DNA of 36,262 nucleotides from Oscillospiraceae bacterium (lineage in GTDB: Bacteria > Bacillota > Clostridia > Oscillospirales > Acutalibacteraceae): positions 1-36,262 of the forward strand of contig SVON01000020.1 in NCBI GenBank assembly GCA_015066365.1. The letters are read 5' to 3'. How positions within the stretch are numbered: the first letter of the stretch is position 1; each line of letters opens with the position of its first letter. Positions 34,847 through 36,262 of this stretch are shown one piece after another. The notes beneath the pieces are model-generated. The model was not told the DNA's origin. It did not search any database and saw only the letters and a program-made list of their open reading frames with translations. A program made the translations under genes and the position numbers.

Positions 34847-35652
34847 GCGCTGTGGGAGCCGATATTAAATCTCTCCGCACCCGCATCAAAAGCGTCACCT
34901 CCACCCTGCAACTGACCCGGGCGATGGGTCTGGTGGCTTCTTCTAAGATACGCAGAGCCACCCAGCGGATGCTGGAGGGGCGGGACTATGACGCCGCCCT
35001 GAACCAACTGCTCGACCTGCTCACCGCCTGCCCGGAATGTGCCCGCTCCCCTTATATGCAGGAGCGGGAGGGTAAGACCCTGCTGGTGGTCATCGCCGGC
35101 GACCGCGGTTTGGCCGGTGGCTATAACGCCAACATCTTCCGCACCGTGAAAGAGTATCCCGACGCCCAGATTCTGCCCATCGGCAAGCGGGCCTGCGACC
35201 GCTTCGGCGGTCCGGTGCGGTTGTGCGAAAAGCTCACCGGCGAGGATGCCTATCAACTGGCCGCTGACCTGTGCAAACGGTATGCAGACGGAGAATTTAC
35301 CCGGCTGGGGATCCTCTATACCCAGTACGTATCCATGATGAGTCAGGTGCCGCAGGTGCGCTGGGTGTTGCCGCTGACCAAAGCGGAGGAAACCGCCCCC
35401 ACCGCCGTGCTGTTTGAGCCGGACGAGGCCACCATCCTCACCACCGCCGTGCCGGAGTACGTCACCGGCGCCATCATGGCCACGGTGCGGGAAAGCTACG
35501 CCTGCGAGGTGGTGGCACGCCGCATGGCTATGGATTCCGCCGGCAAGAACGCCAGCGAAATGATCGCCGATCTGCAGCTGGAATACAACCGGGCACGCCA
35601 GGGTAGCATCACCCAGGAGATTACTGAAATCGTGGCGGGTGCCAACGCGTAA
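34843..35652 (+). CDS. atpG: F-type ATP synthase subunit gamma
   Basis: Gamma is the rotating central shaft. The 269-residue protein is about 15-20 residues shorter than common forms (about 286). It starts with [34 protein letters not shown], the conserved N-terminal helix, and ends with [34 protein letters not shown], the conserved C-terminal helix; the missing residues are in the middle. It starts at a GTG overlapping the atpA stop. An element-rich spacer of about 150 bp separates it from atpD. Confidence 0.96.
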   Translation: MSAVGADIKSLRTRIKSVTSTLQLTRAMGLVASSKIRRATQRMLEGRDYDAALNQLLDLLTACPECARSPYMQEREGKTLLVVIAGDRGLAGGYNANIFRTVKEYPDAQILPIGKRACDRFGGPVRLCEKLTGEDAYQLAADLCKRYADGEFTRLGILYTQYVSMMSQVPQVRWVLPLTKAEETAPTAVLFEPDEATILTTAVPEYVTGAIMATVRESYACEVVARRMAMDSAGKNASEMIADLQLEYNRARQGSITQEITEIVAGANA

Positions 35653-35665
35653 GGAAAGCACCCAA

Positions 35666-36262
<597 letters not shown>

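Overview
The window is a contiguous stretch of core metabolism from a GC-rich (by eye, not computed) Gram-positive anaerobe, most likely a gut Clostridia member of the Oscillospirales type. The evidence is: strong AAGGAGG ribosome binding sites; consensus TTGACA/TATAAT promoters; a ZTP riboswitch ahead of purE; a PurO-type IMP cyclohydrolase separate from AICAR transformylase; a PyrK/PyrD type 1B dihydroorotate dehydrogenase; split transketolase subunits; a truncated TCA branch (aconitase plus isocitrate dehydrogenase); and GC-rich intergenic palindromes. No phage, transposase, CRISPR, tRNA or rRNA is visible.

Layout. (1) 1-6426, minus: a ZTP-riboswitch-controlled purine operon purE-purC-purF-purM-purN-IMP cyclohydrolase-AICAR transformylase, the last cut by the window edge. 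(2) 6468-16955, minus: a pyrimidine operon pyrC-carB-pyrK-pyrD-pyrF-pyrE-pyrB-pyrI ending in guaB, from one strong promoter. carA is not between pyrC and carB, and a 108-bp palindromic element lies between carB and pyrK. (3) 17024-20000, minus: trkA-trkH potassium uptake. (4) 20106-23952, minus: acn-icd-deoC, tightly packed and closed by a strong terminator. (5) 24006-24656, minus: a HAD phosphatase. (6) 24814-26330, plus: a PHP-domain protein and a His-rich membrane-anchored protein. (7) 26337-30381, minus: an RluA-type pseudouridine synthase, the two transketolase halves, and a DHH/DHHA2 phosphoesterase. (8) 30401-36262, plus: an F-type ATP synthase operon atpI-B-E-F-H-A-G-[palindromic element]-D, with atpD cut by the window edge.

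Together the first two operons make IMP and UMP de novo, and guaB opens the GMP branch. ZTP, which builds up when 10-formyl-tetrahydrofolate is short, should switch on the operon that contains both formyl-transfer steps (PurN and AICAR transformylase). acn and icd would supply 2-oxoglutarate. The ATP synthase c subunit carries the two carboxylates and Thr/Tyr residues associated with Na+ coupling.

I see no wholly new multi-gene system. The most notable observations are: a PurF whose glutaminase half has lost its N-terminal Cys and the other catalytic residues; a carB whose operon lacks carA; an IMP dehydrogenase that matches, from memory, the Tritrichomonas foetus enzyme at identical residue numbers; and a two-carboxylate Na+-type c ring. 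All comparisons with other sequences are from memory and were not run as searches.
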